Shown here piece after piece: positions 15,621-24,011 of a stretch of 50,248 nt of DNA. A program made the position numbers and the translations under genes. The notes beneath the pieces were generated by a model. The model did not search any database and was not told the DNA's origin. It saw nothing but the letters and a program-made list of their open reading frames with translations. The stretch lies in NCBI RefSeq assembly GCF_003668875.1, contig NZ_RAWM01000056.1, positions 1 to 50,248 on the forward strand, in the 5' to 3' direction. The DNA is from Corallococcus interemptor. Its GTDB lineage: Bacteria > Myxococcota > Myxococcia > Myxococcales > Myxococcaceae. Within the stretch, counting starts at the first letter, position 1, and every line of letters begins with the position of its first letter.

Positions 15621-16927
15621 GCCGCTGCCTCCTTCGCGTCCTCGCCCGGCAGGCTCAGGCTCACCGTCGTGCCCTCTGCCGCCTTCGAGCGCAGCTCCAG
15701 CGCTCCGCCCAGCTGCTCCGCCAATGAACGCGCCAGGAACAGCCCCAGGCCCATGCCCTCACCCGGCGCCTTCGTCGTGAAGAACGGCTCGCCCGCGCGT
15801 GCCAGCACCGCCTCCGGCATGCCCTGGCCTTCGTCGCGCACCTCCAGCCGTGCTCCCGCCCCCTCCGGCACCACCCGCAGCTCCACGCCCCGGCCCATGG
15901 GCGTCGCCTGGAGCGCGTTCTTCACCAGGCCTCGCAGCACCCTCGCCAATGCTCGCGGCGGTCCGTGGACCGGGTGCTTCTTCATGGCTTCCGGCACGTC
16001 CACCCGCACCCGCTCCCGGCCGGACAGCTCCGACAGCGTCTCCTCCACCAGCCGCTCCAGCGGGATGGGCTGGAAGGGCTCTCCCGTCGTCTGACCCGCG
16101 TCCGCGGACATCTGCACCAGCACGTCCCGGCAGCGGTCCACCTGCTGGCGGATGAGCCTCAAATCCTCTCTCACGGACTCAGAAGTCTGGGATGCCGCGA
16201 GCGCCCGCTCCAGCTCCTTCGCCACCACCGCGATGGTGGACAGCGGCGTGGACAACTCGTGCGCCGCTCCCGCCGCCAGCGTCGCCAGCGAGGCCACCTT
16301 CTCCTGACGCGCGTGCCGGGCCCTCGCCTGCTCCAATTCCTGCTCACGCCTTGCCAGCGCCCGGGTCACGCGCTGGATGAAATACACGATGAAGCCCGCC
16401 GCCACCGCGAACGCCACCCACATGCCGCTCAGGTGCAGCCGCATCAGCTCCGCGTGGTCCGGCCGCTCCAGCCCCGGCAGCGTCACGTCCTGCAACACGA
16501 ACAGCGACCCGAAGGCCACCAGCGTGAAACCCAACATCGCCCACGTGCGGCGCGGCGGCAGCAGCACCGTGCCCAGCGCCACGTTCACCAGGTACAACGC
16601 GGTGAAGGGGTTGTGCGTGCCGCCACTCAGGGCCAGGAGCCCCGTCAGCACCAGCGTGTCCCAGAGCATCAGCCCGAAGATGGCCGCCTCCGCCACCGGA
16701 CGCGCCCTCGCGAGCCCCGCGCGCACCGCCGCGTTCGTGAGCGCTTCAATGCCCAAGAGCGCCACCAGCGCGGGCACCGGCAACACCAGCTTGAGGCCCC
16801 ACGCCGCCACCGCCACCAGCACCGCCTGCCCCACCAGCACGCCCCAGCGCAGCCTCAAGAGCCACACCAGGTTGATGCGGGCCCGGAGCGAGGGTTCGGA
16901 GGAGGAGGGCGGCGGCGAGGACGTCAT
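15617..16927 (-). CDS. regB: RegB/PrrB/ActS-like membrane redox sensor histidine kinase
   Basis: 436 residues. About six hydrophobic segments (roughly 20-185) carry the GGTHNPFTALYL motif, matching the GGxxNPF quinone-sensing loop of RegB. A coiled segment leads to the dimerisation helix with phospho-acceptor H223 in AAHELSTPLSTIAVVAKELE. C266 in QQVDRCRDVL lies 43 residues after that His and fits the redox-active cysteine of RegB (Cys265 in Rhodobacter). The ATPase domain follows with NALQATP, DEGQGMP and GEGMGLGLFLARSL. By family knowledge the kinase is active under reducing conditions and is inhibited by oxidised quinone or Cys oxidation. It overlaps both neighbours by 4 nt. Confidence 0.93.
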   Translation of the reverse strand: MTSSPPPSSSEPSLRARINLVWLLRLRWGVLVGQAVLVAVAAWGLKLVLPVPALVALLGIEALTNAAVRAGLARARPVAEAAIFGLMLWDTLVLTGLLALSGGTHNPFTALYLVNVALGTVLLPPRRTWAMLGFTLVAFGSLFVLQDVTLPGLERPDHAELMRLHLSGMWVAFAVAAGFIVYFIQRVTRALARREQELEQARARHARQEKVASLATLAAGAAHELSTPLSTIAVVAKELERALAASQTSESVREDLRLIRQQVDRCRDVLVQMSADAGQTTGEPFQPIPLERLVEETLSELSGRERVRVDVPEAMKKHPVHGPPRALARVLRGLVKNALQATPMGRGVELRVVPEGAGARLEVRDEGQGMPEAVLARAGEPFFTTKAPGEGMGLGLFLARSLAEQLGGALELRSKAAEGTTVSLSLPGEDAKEAAA

Positions 16928-17661
16928 GGCGTGGCGGAGGACATCGCCACGGAGCGGGCCACCGTGTCCAGCGCGGAGGCCGCGGCCCCCGGCGACTCCA
17001 GGTCCACCGTGGCCAGCCAGGTATCCCAGGCGAGCACGAAGGTGCGCTCGGCTGACGGCTCGTCCTCGGACAGCGTCAGCCCGTCCAACACCACGTCCAC
17101 CGTGGCGATGTTGGACGTCACCAGCCGGAAGGGCTGGGGCTCACCGCCACCCGCCGGCACCCGCGTGCCCTCCAGCCACAGCGTGCGCTCCAGCATGTCC
17201 ACGCCACTGGCCACGTCCGACAGTCCCTCCGCGTCCGTGTCCGCGGGCTCGAAGGTGAGCCTCGCGCGGCAGTAGCGCCCCGGTGGCGGCCGCACCGTGC
17301 CCAGCGTCAGCACGCTCCCGTCCGGCCGCTCCAGCCCGCTGACGTGCGGCGTGCCCAGCTTCAACGGCGACCCCACGGAGTGCGCGTGCGCCGTCCCGAT
17401 GGGCGACAGCGCCTTCAACAGCCGCCAGCCCAGCGCCTCCTCGCACGGCTTCAGCTCCACGCTGCCCAGCGCCACGTAGCCGCGCGTCAGCGTGAGGACC
17501 TGTCCATCGGCCCTCGTGAACGAACGCTCGCCTCCCGCCGCCTGCACGCCCTGCGCGGCGGCCCGGTGCTCCAGGCCCAGCGTGACGGTCATGCCGTCCA
17601 CGCGCTCACCACACGCGCTCAGGGCCAACAGCGCCAATCCCAGACACGAGGAACGGATCAT
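16924..17661 (-). CDS. Lipoprotein of unknown function in the RegBA operon
   Basis: 245 residues from ATG 17661. The longer frame to 17889 is rejected because ATG 17661 overlaps the upstream stop (ATGA). The signal MIRSSCLGLALLALSAC ends in a good lipobox (LSAC). The mature part is beta-rich: TVTLGLEH, GYVALGSVELKPCEE, a His-containing AHAHSVGSP stretch, PPPGRYCRARLTFEP, and a C-terminal TFVLAWDTWLATVDL. His, Cys and acidic residues could bind a metal. The general shape recalls MbnP-type periplasmic copper proteins, but I could not confirm family motifs. Co-translation with a redox two-component system suggests a sensing or metal/redox role. Confidence 0.8.
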   Translation of the reverse strand: MIRSSCLGLALLALSACGERVDGMTVTLGLEHRAAAQGVQAAGGERSFTRADGQVLTLTRGYVALGSVELKPCEEALGWRLLKALSPIGTAHAHSVGSPLKLGTPHVSGLERPDGSVLTLGTVRPPPGRYCRARLTFEPADTDAEGLSDVASGVDMLERTLWLEGTRVPAGGGEPQPFRLVTSNIATVDVVLDGLTLSEDEPSAERTFVLAWDTWLATVDLESPGAAASALDTVARSVAMSSATP

Positions 17662-18551
17662 CACAGGTCGTACGCGAGCGAGAGCACCGCGATGGGCGTG
17701 GACGACACCCGGCGCAGCTGGTTGACGACGGGGATGCGCACCCCGGCCTGCACCACCACGTCCATGCCCGGGCTGAAGAGGACGTCCGGCGACACGTATC
17801 CGATGAAGCCTCCACCGGACTCCTCTGGCGTGCCGTTCGTGTCCGGTGCCTTCTCCACCCGGGTGTCCACGCCCAGCCGCACCGCCCACGTGGGCGACGG
17901 CTGGTATTGCGCCGCCACCTGCGTGCGCACCGACGCGCCCAGCCGGTAGTCGTCACGCCCGCGCGAGGGCAGGAAGCCCAGGGCGCTCGCGAGGAACGAC
18001 CAGTTGCCCTTGAAGCCCTGCCACGCCAGCCCCGCCATCGGATCCACCGAGCCGCTGCCGGGCTGCGCGTCGATGCCCAGCGTCGTGCCGTCCCGCGCGT
18101 GCAGCCGGGGGCCCGTGGGCAGCTTCACCCCGCCCACCACGCTGATCAGCTGGTCCGGGGAGAACTCCTTGTCCTTCCACACGAACGCCTTCGCGCTCAC
18201 GTCGATGTCGCCCAGCCCCCAGCCGCGCTCCAGTCCCAGGCTCACGTCCTGGACCTCGCGCGCCTGGAGCGGCAGGTTCACCGCGAGCACCAGCCAGGGC
18301 CTGGGCGCGTACGCCACCGCCACGTCCATGCGCAGCTCGCGCAGGCGCTGCGCGTCCACGCCCGTCACCCCTTCCGTGTGCCCCCACGCGCGCATCATCG
18401 TGGACAGCCGCAGGCGCCCTTCGAAGGGCTGCTCGCCGCCCATGGACGTGAGGGTGGGGTCCCCGCACGCGCAGCTCGCGCAGGCCCACGCCGGAGAGGC
18501 GGGCACGACGAGGAGCGCGGCGCTCAGGAGGGCCAGGGGGAGGGTCTTCAA
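17661..18551 (-). CDS. Outer-membrane beta-barrel-like protein with Cys-rich N-terminus
   Basis: 296 residues, first gene of the RegBA operon. Signal peptide to about residue 23 (PASPAWA), then CASCACGDPTLTSMG, a compact CxxCxC cluster at the mature N-terminus; cleavage before the first Cys could even make it a lipoprotein. The remainder is alternating beta-strands ending in a Leu (VLSLAYDL), typical of an outer-membrane barrel of the transporter/phenol-degradation-like family, with motifs such as GLGDIDVSAKAFVW and GGVKLPTG. The Cys cluster could bind a metal. It shares 4-nt overlap with the lipoprotein gene. Function unknown; metal or redox handling is inferred from Cys residues and context. 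Confidence 0.82.
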   Translation of the reverse strand: MKTLPLALLSAALLVVPASPAWACASCACGDPTLTSMGGEQPFEGRLRLSTMMRAWGHTEGVTGVDAQRLRELRMDVAVAYAPRPWLVLAVNLPLQAREVQDVSLGLERGWGLGDIDVSAKAFVWKDKEFSPDQLISVVGGVKLPTGPRLHARDGTTLGIDAQPGSGSVDPMAGLAWQGFKGNWSFLASALGFLPSRGRDDYRLGASVRTQVAAQYQPSPTWAVRLGVDTRVEKAPDTNGTPEESGGGFIGYVSPDVLFSPGMDVVVQAGVRIPVVNQLRRVSSTPIAVLSLAYDL

Positions 18552-18769
18552 GGCGTGGGCACCCTAGCGTCCCCCCGTCCTCACGCCCTGTGGCGAGTTG
18601 TCGCAGGCCGCCGGTGCGTCACCCGGGGAACGGACCGGCTGTCCACTGGCCCGGAAAGCGGGCGGGGGAGCGGGGGCTGGCTGTCCGCCCGCCCATCCGT
18701 GCCTATCTGGAGAATGACACCGACCCGTCCGCGTTGAGGGAGGACACGCCGGAGGCATGGAGGTCATTC

Positions 18770-19207
18770 ATGGGGCTGCTCGCACCGCTGGGACGGCTGC
18801 TGTTCTCGGTCATCTTCATTACCAGCGGGCTCAATCACTTCATCCAGCTCCAGGCCCTCACGGCCTACGCCCAGGCGTCAGGCGTGCCCGACCCGAGGAC
18901 GGCGGTGCTGGTGTCCGGCGGCGTGCTGGTGGTGGGAGGCCTGTGCGTCCTCCTGGGCGCCTTCGCCCGCCTGGGCGCGGCCATGCTCGCCGTGTTCCTG
19001 GTGGCGTCCGCCTTCATGGTCCACCACTTCTGGAAGATGGATGACCCGGTGCAGGCGCAGAACAACCTCATCCACTTCATGAAGAACCTCTCCATGGCGG
19101 GGGGGGCCCTGCTCATCGTCTACTTCGGGCCCGGCCCCTTCAGCCTGTCACGCAAGAAGCGCGAGGCGGGCCTGGGCGGGATGAAGCTGGGCGCGCCCCT
19201 TCGCTGA
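18770..19207 (+). CDS. DoxX-family integral membrane protein
   Basis: 145 residues from ATG 18770, preceded by GGAGG at 18759-18763; the upstream frame to 18590 is rejected. Four hydrophobic helices are visible (about 5-22, 47-65, 70-90, 110-128). The first contains LGRLLFSVIFITSGLNHF, the typical DoxX start, and FMVHHFWKMDD precedes the last helix. DoxX proteins are small inner-membrane proteins linked to respiratory quinone or redox chemistry in some species; the substrate here is unknown. It is monocistronic, divergent from the RegBA operon with about 220 bp between them. Confidence 0.9.
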   Translation: MGLLAPLGRLLFSVIFITSGLNHFIQLQALTAYAQASGVPDPRTAVLVSGGVLVVGGLCVLLGAFARLGAAMLAVFLVASAFMVHHFWKMDDPVQAQNNLIHFMKNLSMAGGALLIVYFGPGPFSLSRKKREAGLGGMKLGAPLR

Positions 19208-19236
19208 AGCTGGGCGCGCCGTCCTGCTCGCGTGGA

Positions 19237-20145
19237 TCAGGTCGCCCCGACGTAGGCGGCCTGCTGCGTGCGCAGGGTGAAGAAGGCGACCTCCGGCGTG
19301 CTGCCGCGGCGCAGGTACGGCCCGCCGAAGCCGAAGCCCAGGCCCTGGTTCACGTACAGGTGGTTGCCATTCACGCGGTAGTGGCCGCGGATGTACGGCT
19401 GGCCCGCGCGGCGGAAGAGGGCCTCCGTGAGGCCCCGGACGATGAACTGCCCGCCGTGGGTGTGCCCGGAGAACTGCACCAGCCCCGCGTGCGCGGGCAG
19501 CTTCTCCGCGGTGGGCGGCGTGTGGGCCAGCACCAGGCGCGTGCCGGACGTGGGCGCGCCCCGGAAGGTGGCCTCCACGTCCTCCATGCCGGTGAGCCCG
19601 TCGTCGATGCCCAGCACCGTCACCGGCGCGCCCTTCACGTGCACCACGCGGTGCTCGTTCTGGAGCACCGTGTAGCCCAGGTCCTCGAAGCCCGCGCGCA
19701 GGTAGGCCGCGTCCACCCAGTGGTCGTGGTTGCCCAGGACGACGAAGACGGGGCCGTTGAGGCCCTGGAGCAGCTGGCGCACGCGCGGCAGCGGCTTGGG
19801 GCTGTGGGTGACGTAGTCGCCGGTGAGGAACACCAGGTCCGGCGAGGCCTCGTTCACCGCGGCCACCGCGCGGCGGATGCGCACGTCGCTGGTCGCCTGC
19901 CCCACGTGCACGTCCGACAGCTGCGCGATGCGCAGGCCGTCATGCCCCGGGTGGATGCTGTCCAGCTGGAGCAGGTGCTCGGTGAGGACGAAGTGGTCCC
20001 GCCAGCGCAGGCGCCGGTCCGGCCGGAAGGGGTCGGGGCCTCGCGCCTGGAGCTCGTTGCGTCCGTGGGGCTCCACCACTTCAGCGACGGCGAGGGTGGA
20101 GGCGGCACCAGCGGCGTGACGGCGGCGGGCGAGTCTCAGGCGCAT
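19237..20145 (-). CDS. Calcineurin-like metallophosphoesterase (YkuE-like)
   Basis: 302 residues. All metal-binding motifs of the family are present in order: QLSDVHVG (about 75-82), TGDYV, LGNHDHW, LAHTPP and FSGHTHGGQ. The C-terminus (RGHYRVNGNHLYVNQGLGFG) resembles YkuE/LpxG-type membrane-associated phosphodiesterases, some of which act on UDP-diacylglucosamine in lipid A synthesis. The first 50 residues are Arg- and Ala-rich with no clear membrane segment. ATG 20145 is the furthest upstream sensible start, though the true start may be internal. It converges on the DoxX gene. Confidence 0.9.
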   Translation of the reverse strand: MRLRLARRRHAAGAASTLAVAEVVEPHGRNELQARGPDPFRPDRRLRWRDHFVLTEHLLQLDSIHPGHDGLRIAQLSDVHVGQATSDVRIRRAVAAVNEASPDLVFLTGDYVTHSPKPLPRVRQLLQGLNGPVFVVLGNHDHWVDAAYLRAGFEDLGYTVLQNEHRVVHVKGAPVTVLGIDDGLTGMEDVEATFRGAPTSGTRLVLAHTPPTAEKLPAHAGLVQFSGHTHGGQFIVRGLTEALFRRAGQPYIRGHYRVNGNHLYVNQGLGFGFGGPYLRRGSTPEVAFFTLRTQQAAYVGAT

Positions 20146-20359
20146 GCGTTCGGATTCCTCCGGCGGGGCAGGGGGAGATTGTAGTGAACGGTCCGGAGGG
20201 CCGTGAAGCCCGGGGGCCCGGCCCGCCTGCCCCCTTGCACGAAGGCAGGAGGGCGGAAGCAGAACCGGGCCTCTTTCCAGAACATTTCCGCGCCCTTCCC
20301 GCCGGTGACGCCGGGTGCGACATGCGCACCGCCCCGGCGTCAGGGTGGGAGTCCGCCGC

Positions 20360-21904
20360 CTAGTAGCCTCGCAGGACGATGAGGCCCGCGCTGGAGTGGA
20401 CCAGCAGCATGCCGGAGGTGCCGGAGCCGTCGTACACGAGCTGACCGATGCCGCCGCGCACGCTCGTCACCTTCTCCAGCGACTTGGCCGGGGTCAGCCG
20501 GTAGAGACCCTGGGGCGTGCCGATGAAGAGCGAGCCGTCGTTGGTGGCGGCCAGCGAGCTGATGCTGCTGTCGAGCACGCCCTCACCGATGCGCGTGCCC
20601 CGCTGGGAGGGACTGCCGGCGGAGCCAGGAGTCATCTCCCACAAACCGTACCTGCTGCTGCCCAGGTAGTAGGCCCCGTCCGTCGTCTGCTGGAAGGCGC
20701 GCCAGTAGTCGAACGCCTCCTGCGAGTTGAGGTCCTGCAGGTAGGAGGACTTCACCTTCTGCTGGTTGATGCCCGGCGTGGTGGTGTCGTCCCAGGTCTC
20801 CAGCTTCGTGTCGGGCGTGACGGTGCCGAAGTTCCACTCGTTCGCGATGAGCACGTCCCCGTTGGGCGCGATGCCCAGGCCGTAGGTGTAGCCAGCGTAC
20901 TGCGAGCCGTCCGCGTCGAACCACACCGGGTGCCGGTGGGCGTTGTACGTCAGGCCGCGCAGGCGCACGACGCCGTGGTTGGTGCCGAAGAAGACGTCGC
21001 CCTTGTTCGGGCCGTGCAGCACGGACGCGCAGCTGAGCATGGCGCGGTCTTCGTCGAAGTGGTGGTCGTTGCTGTTGCGGATGCCCAGGCTGACGCCGTC
21101 CACCACGCTGGGGCCCGTCTGGATGAAGGGGTTGCCGTTCGCGTCCTTGTTGGCGCGCCGGGACTGGTTGATGTGGCCCTCGAAGGCGACCTGGCCGCTG
21201 GCGTCCAGCTTCACCGCGTCCACGTCGCCCTGCTTGTAGAAGTTGAGCCGGCGCGGGCTGAAGGGGAAGCAGGTGGTCTCGTTCACCGGGACTTCGCACG
21301 GCTTGTTGGTGACGATGAAGTTGGTGTGGATGGTTGGCCACTCCGGGTCCTGCTGGAGGTCTTCCGCGTCGTAGCCCACGTAGGCGCGGCCCGCCTCACC
21401 GCCGCAGATGACGGTGGAGCGCTGGCCCTCCTTCGCCTGGCCCACGGGGCCCGGCACCCAGACCAGCTTCTTCGTGTCCGCGCGCAAGACGCCGACGCGG
21501 TCGCCGTCCAGCACCCAGATGTTCTTGCCCAGGTCCATGCCAATCGACTTCACCTTCCCGATGCCATAGCGGTCCGAGTAGTTCGTCACCGGATCCGCCG
21601 GCCATGGATCCACCGTGCCCGCGTCCGTGCCGCCGTCGGTGCCGGCATCCGTGCCCGCGTCCGTCTCGCCACCGGTGCCCGCGTCGGTGCCGGCATCCAC
21701 CTCGCCACCCGTGCCGGCATCCGTGCCCGCATCCGTCCCGGCGTCGGTGTCACCGCCCGTCCCCGCATCCACCCCTGGCCTTGGATTGATGGTGTCCGTG
21801 TCATCCATGGGAGTCGTCGGCGAATCCGACCCGCCGCAACCCCACGCCGACAGCATCACCGCTCCCGCACACACGCCCAGCCCCAGCAGTCGTCGATTCA
21901 CCAT
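20360..21904 (-). CDS. Asp-Ala-Gly-Thr-repeat lipoprotein with probable beta-propeller
   Basis: 514 residues from ATG 21904, preceded by GGGAGA; the upstream ATG at 21928 lacks this support. The signal ends at a lipobox-like SAWGCGGSD. A disordered linker follows, about 55 residues built from DAGT/DAGTGG units. Such tethers lift surface lipoproteins off the outer membrane and are frequent in myxobacteria. The rest resembles a six- or seven-bladed propeller of the two-component-regulator/NHL type: YGIGKVKSIGMDLGKNIWVL, GDVFFGTNHGVVRL, YGLGIAPNGDVLIANEW, AATNDGSLFIGTPQGLYRL. Cell-surface location is inferred. Ligand or enzymatic role unknown. Confidence 0.88.
   Translation of the reverse strand: MVNRRLLGLGVCAGAVMLSAWGCGGSDSPTTPMDDTDTINPRPGVDAGTGGDTDAGTDAGTDAGTGGEVDAGTDAGTGGETDAGTDAGTDGGTDAGTVDPWPADPVTNYSDRYGIGKVKSIGMDLGKNIWVLDGDRVGVLRADTKKLVWVPGPVGQAKEGQRSTVICGGEAGRAYVGYDAEDLQQDPEWPTIHTNFIVTNKPCEVPVNETTCFPFSPRRLNFYKQGDVDAVKLDASGQVAFEGHINQSRRANKDANGNPFIQTGPSVVDGVSLGIRNSNDHHFDEDRAMLSCASVLHGPNKGDVFFGTNHGVVRLRGLTYNAHRHPVWFDADGSQYAGYTYGLGIAPNGDVLIANEWNFGTVTPDTKLETWDDTTTPGINQQKVKSSYLQDLNSQEAFDYWRAFQQTTDGAYYLGSSRYGLWEMTPGSAGSPSQRGTRIGEGVLDSSISSLAATNDGSLFIGTPQGLYRLTPAKSLEKVTSVRGGIGQLVYDGSGTSGMLLVHSSAGLIVLRGY
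21614..21769 (-). repeat. Tandem repeat encoding DAGT/DAGTGG linker
   Basis: Roughly 12-nt units encoding Asp-Ala-Gly-Thr, with GG, GE and GD insertions, are tandemly arranged just after the lipobox of the lipoprotein gene. Codons vary between GTG/GTC and GCA/GCG-type forms, so selection appears to hold the protein sequence rather than the DNA. Confidence 0.8.
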
Positions 21905-22037
21905 GGTCTCCCTACGCGTACGCGCCACCTAAGCAAGCGGCGTACCCGCCCCGGAGAGCAGGCTTCCCGTGCGCCATTCCCTGGAGACAGGGCAATTTCC
22001 TTCCCACCCAGGGCAGCAGGCGACCCTGAAAGGGCGC

Positions 22038-22079
22038 AAAAAAAACCGGGCCCGCTTCCAGGGGTGGAAGCGGGCCCGG
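22038..22079 (-). terminator. Strong rho-independent terminator
   Basis: On the minus strand a perfect 15-bp stem (22046-22060 paired with 22065-22079) with a 4-nt loop is followed directly by eight T residues. It lies 26 bp downstream of the stop of the small secreted-protein gene at 22106 and is the clearest intrinsic terminator in the window. Confidence 0.93.
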
Positions 22080-22105
22080 CGAAGAAAACCTGTCCGGCGG
22101 TCGGA

Positions 22106-22591
22106 CTACTTCTTGGCCTTGGGCGAGGTGGCCTTCAGCTCCAGCGCGATGGGGTCATCCCCCTCCAGCTGGAACTTCGCGCGCACGGTGGCGCCCTCGG
22201 GCAGCTCGCTCGCCTTCACGGCCTTGCCGTCCAGGGTCACCTTCGTCTGGTCGCGCACGTCCAGCTTCACCTCCGGCAGCGTGTCCTTGCGCGCCAGGGT
22301 GATGTCGTCGCCTTCCTTGGCCTTCACGGTGCCTTCCAGGTCGAAGGCGTGCTTCCCCGTCCACACGCCCGTCTTCCCCGCGGCCTCCTTGGAGGTGTCC
22401 TTGCCCACGACCTTCTTGGCGGTGTCACCGATGGCGGGGCCCACCTCCTGGGCCTCGATGCCCGTGGACGGGCCGTCAATCTGCCGCGCGCTGGGCGCTT
22501 CCTTCGACGGGTTCTGCGGCGTGCCGGTGGCGTCCTGCGCGAAGGCAGCCGTCCCCAGGCACATCACTGCCGCGACGATGAGCTTCTTCAT
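22106..22591 (-). CDS. Small secreted protein of unknown function
   Basis: 161 residues. Signal peptide to about residue 19 (MCLGTAAFAQ). AAAGGGAGC precedes the ATG. The mature part starts with a disordered Pro/Ser segment and a helical Lys-rich stretch (AIGDTAKKVVGKDTSKEAAG). A small beta domain follows, with DLEGTVKAKEGDDITLARK and PEVKLDVRDQTKVTLDG, and the protein ends in a Lys-rich tail. This beta domain looks like an OB-type or DUF5666-like module that occurs in periplasmic proteins. It is a single-gene unit with its own terminator, suggesting abundant expression. No function assigned. Confidence 0.88.
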   Translation of the reverse strand: MKKLIVAAVMCLGTAAFAQDATGTPQNPSKEAPSARQIDGPSTGIEAQEVGPAIGDTAKKVVGKDTSKEAAGKTGVWTGKHAFDLEGTVKAKEGDDITLARKDTLPEVKLDVRDQTKVTLDGKAVKASELPEGATVRAKFQLEGDDPIALELKATSPKAKK

Positions 22592-22683
22592 GGTCCCGCT
22601 CCCTTTCGTGTATGGGTTTCGCGTCTGTGCTCAAGGGTGGGGCGGCCTGGCTCCGGCGCCAACCGGACCCTCGCACCCACGCC

Positions 22684-22702
22684 GCCCCACCGCAGGTGGG
22701 GC
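22684..22702 (-). terminator. Possible hairpin terminator without U-tract
   Basis: A perfect 8-bp GC stem (22684-22691 with 22695-22702) around a 3-nt loop lies 11 bp beyond the stop of the receiver gene. No T-run follows on the minus strand, so it could instead be an mRNA-stabilising or rho-associated hairpin. Confidence 0.35.
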
Positions 22703-22712
22703 AGGCAGGCGT

Positions 22713-23090
22713 TCAGACCGGCAGGCACAGCTGCTTCACGGTGGACAGCAGCGCGGACAAATCCAGCGGCTTGCGCAGGTAGCCCGCCACGCCCATGCCA
22801 TCCACCGTGTCGCGCACGTCCAGGTCCGCGCTGGCCACGACCACCGGGATGTCCGAGCACGCGCGCTCGTGGCGCAGCGCCTCGCGGAACGCGATGCCGT
22901 CCATGCGCGGCATCATCAGGTCCAGGAGGATGAGCTGGGGCCGGGGCTCCGACGAGCGCAGCCGCTCCAGCGCCTCCAGCCCGTCCGCCGCCAGCTGTAC
23001 GGCGTAGCCCTCCAGCTCCAGCGCGTCCTGGAGTGCATCCCGGATGTCCATGTCGTCGTCGACGACCAGCAACGTGTGATGGGCTTCCAT
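22713..23090 (-). CDS. Single-domain response regulator (CheY-like receiver)
   Basis: 125 residues from ATG 23090 (MEAHHTLLVVDDD). The longer frame to 23237 adds an Arg/Pro-rich segment unlike a protein and is rejected, though the ribosome site of 23090 is weak. Receiver hallmarks are complete: acidic DDD pocket, phospho-acceptor Asp in LILLDLMMPRMDG, Ser in VVVASADLD and Lys in YLRKPLD. There is no output domain. Its kinase partner is not adjacent; several orphan hybrid kinases lie within 15 kb. Confidence 0.88.
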   Translation of the reverse strand: MEAHHTLLVVDDDMDIRDALQDALELEGYAVQLAADGLEALERLRSSEPRPQLILLDLMMPRMDGIAFREALRHERACSDIPVVVASADLDVRDTVDGMGVAGYLRKPLDLSALLSTVKQLCLPV

Positions 23091-23280
23091 CCCAATCCCC
23101 CTGCGAACCCTGGGGCACCCGCGCCGTTCCCCGAGCCGGAACGGCGGGTCCCCGCCTTCGCCAGCACGAATCTGTACCCGGGAATGAGAGAGCGGAAGCT
23201 GGGATGTAGGCGTGTGCCTACCAGTGAGCACATCCACGCCATGGGCTCGCCTGACGGGCTGCCCTACGTCCTGGCGGGGG

Positions 23281-23733
23281 CTACTCGCAGCGGTCGCAGA
23301 GGCCGCGCAGCTGGATCTCCACGGCGCGCTGGGTCACGGCGCGGGGGACGCCCCGGGCGGTGGTGAGGCGCACGGACTCCTCCGGCAGGCAGGACACGGT
23401 GCCGCAGTCGGTGCAGGTGAAGTGGGGGTGGTTGTTGGCGTGCTCGGTGGCGCCGGCGCGCTTGAGCTCGAAGCGCCAGACGTGGTCGCCCAGGTCGGCG
23501 CGCACGACGAGGCCGGCCTCGGTGAGGTCGGTGAGGTTGCGGTAGATGGTGACGCGGTCGTAGCCCTCGCCCCCCAGCTCCTCCACCAGGTCCGCGTGGC
23601 TCATGGGGGCGGTGGCGGTCTCCAGCTTGCGCAGCACGGCCACGCGGGGAGCGGTGCTGCGCAACCCCGCGGCGCGAATCCGGTCCTGGAACCCGGTCAG
23701 CTTCTCCTGCGCCGCGACTCTCTTTGCACCCAT
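23281..23733 (-). CDS. Fur-family transcriptional regulator
   Basis: 150 residues from ATG 23733. Residues about 10-85 form the winged-helix DNA-binding domain (LRSTAPRVAVLRKLE, HADLVEELGGEGYDRVTIYR). Residues about 86-150 form the dimerisation domain, with NNHPHFTCTDCGTVSCLP and a terminal LRGLCDRCE, so both CxxC pairs of the structural zinc site and His/Asp/Glu regulatory ligands are present. Whether it senses iron, zinc or peroxide cannot be told from sequence; the HPHFTC-x-DCG form is seen in several subfamilies. The gene is divergent from a histidine kinase; triplicate CTTCCAA motifs lie between them. Confidence 0.92.
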   Translation of the reverse strand: MGAKRVAAQEKLTGFQDRIRAAGLRSTAPRVAVLRKLETATAPMSHADLVEELGGEGYDRVTIYRNLTDLTEAGLVVRADLGDHVWRFELKRAGATEHANNHPHFTCTDCGTVSCLPEESVRLTTARGVPRAVTQRAVEIQLRGLCDRCE

Positions 23734-23853
23734 GCGCGGTCGAATAACACACCGCCGCCGCCACGTCCCCACGCCGCTGCAAACGAAGTGTACCTGTAGC
23801 CCGGTTGTACCAGTGACGCGGCAGGCCAGCGGCGCGTTCCCCTGCTCCGAGGC

Positions 23854-23876
23854 CTTCCAACTTCCAACACTTCCAA
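23854..23876. repeat. Three CTTCCAA direct repeats in a divergent promoter region
   Basis: CTTCCAA occurs at 23854-23860, 23861-23867 and 23870-23876, inside the 278-bp region between the fur-like gene and the hybrid kinase gene. Closely phased heptamers like this can be binding sites for a transcription factor. They do not resemble a canonical Fur box. Confidence 0.45.
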
Positions 23877-24011
23877 AGGGTTGCCTTGACTCAAAGGCCC
23901 CTGTCACCAGACTGCGCCCTTTGCACACCCTGGTCGCGCGGGCCGTTGGGGTCCCGCCTTCCAGAACGACCTGTCGTCCGCGCCCGTCCTTCCGTTTCTC
24001 CCTCCTCCCTG

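Noticed and set aside
18590-18769. Upstream extension of the DoxX gene
   Set aside because: The extension is Arg/Pro-rich. GGAGG before ATG 18770 and the DoxX start motif fix the shorter form.
21614-21769. CRISPR-like short repeat
   Set aside because: The repeat is in-frame coding DNA for a DAGT linker with no spacers.
20315-22933. 872-residue plus-strand frame across the DAGT lipoprotein
   Set aside because: It is a shadow of minus-strand genes that have signal peptides and a terminator.
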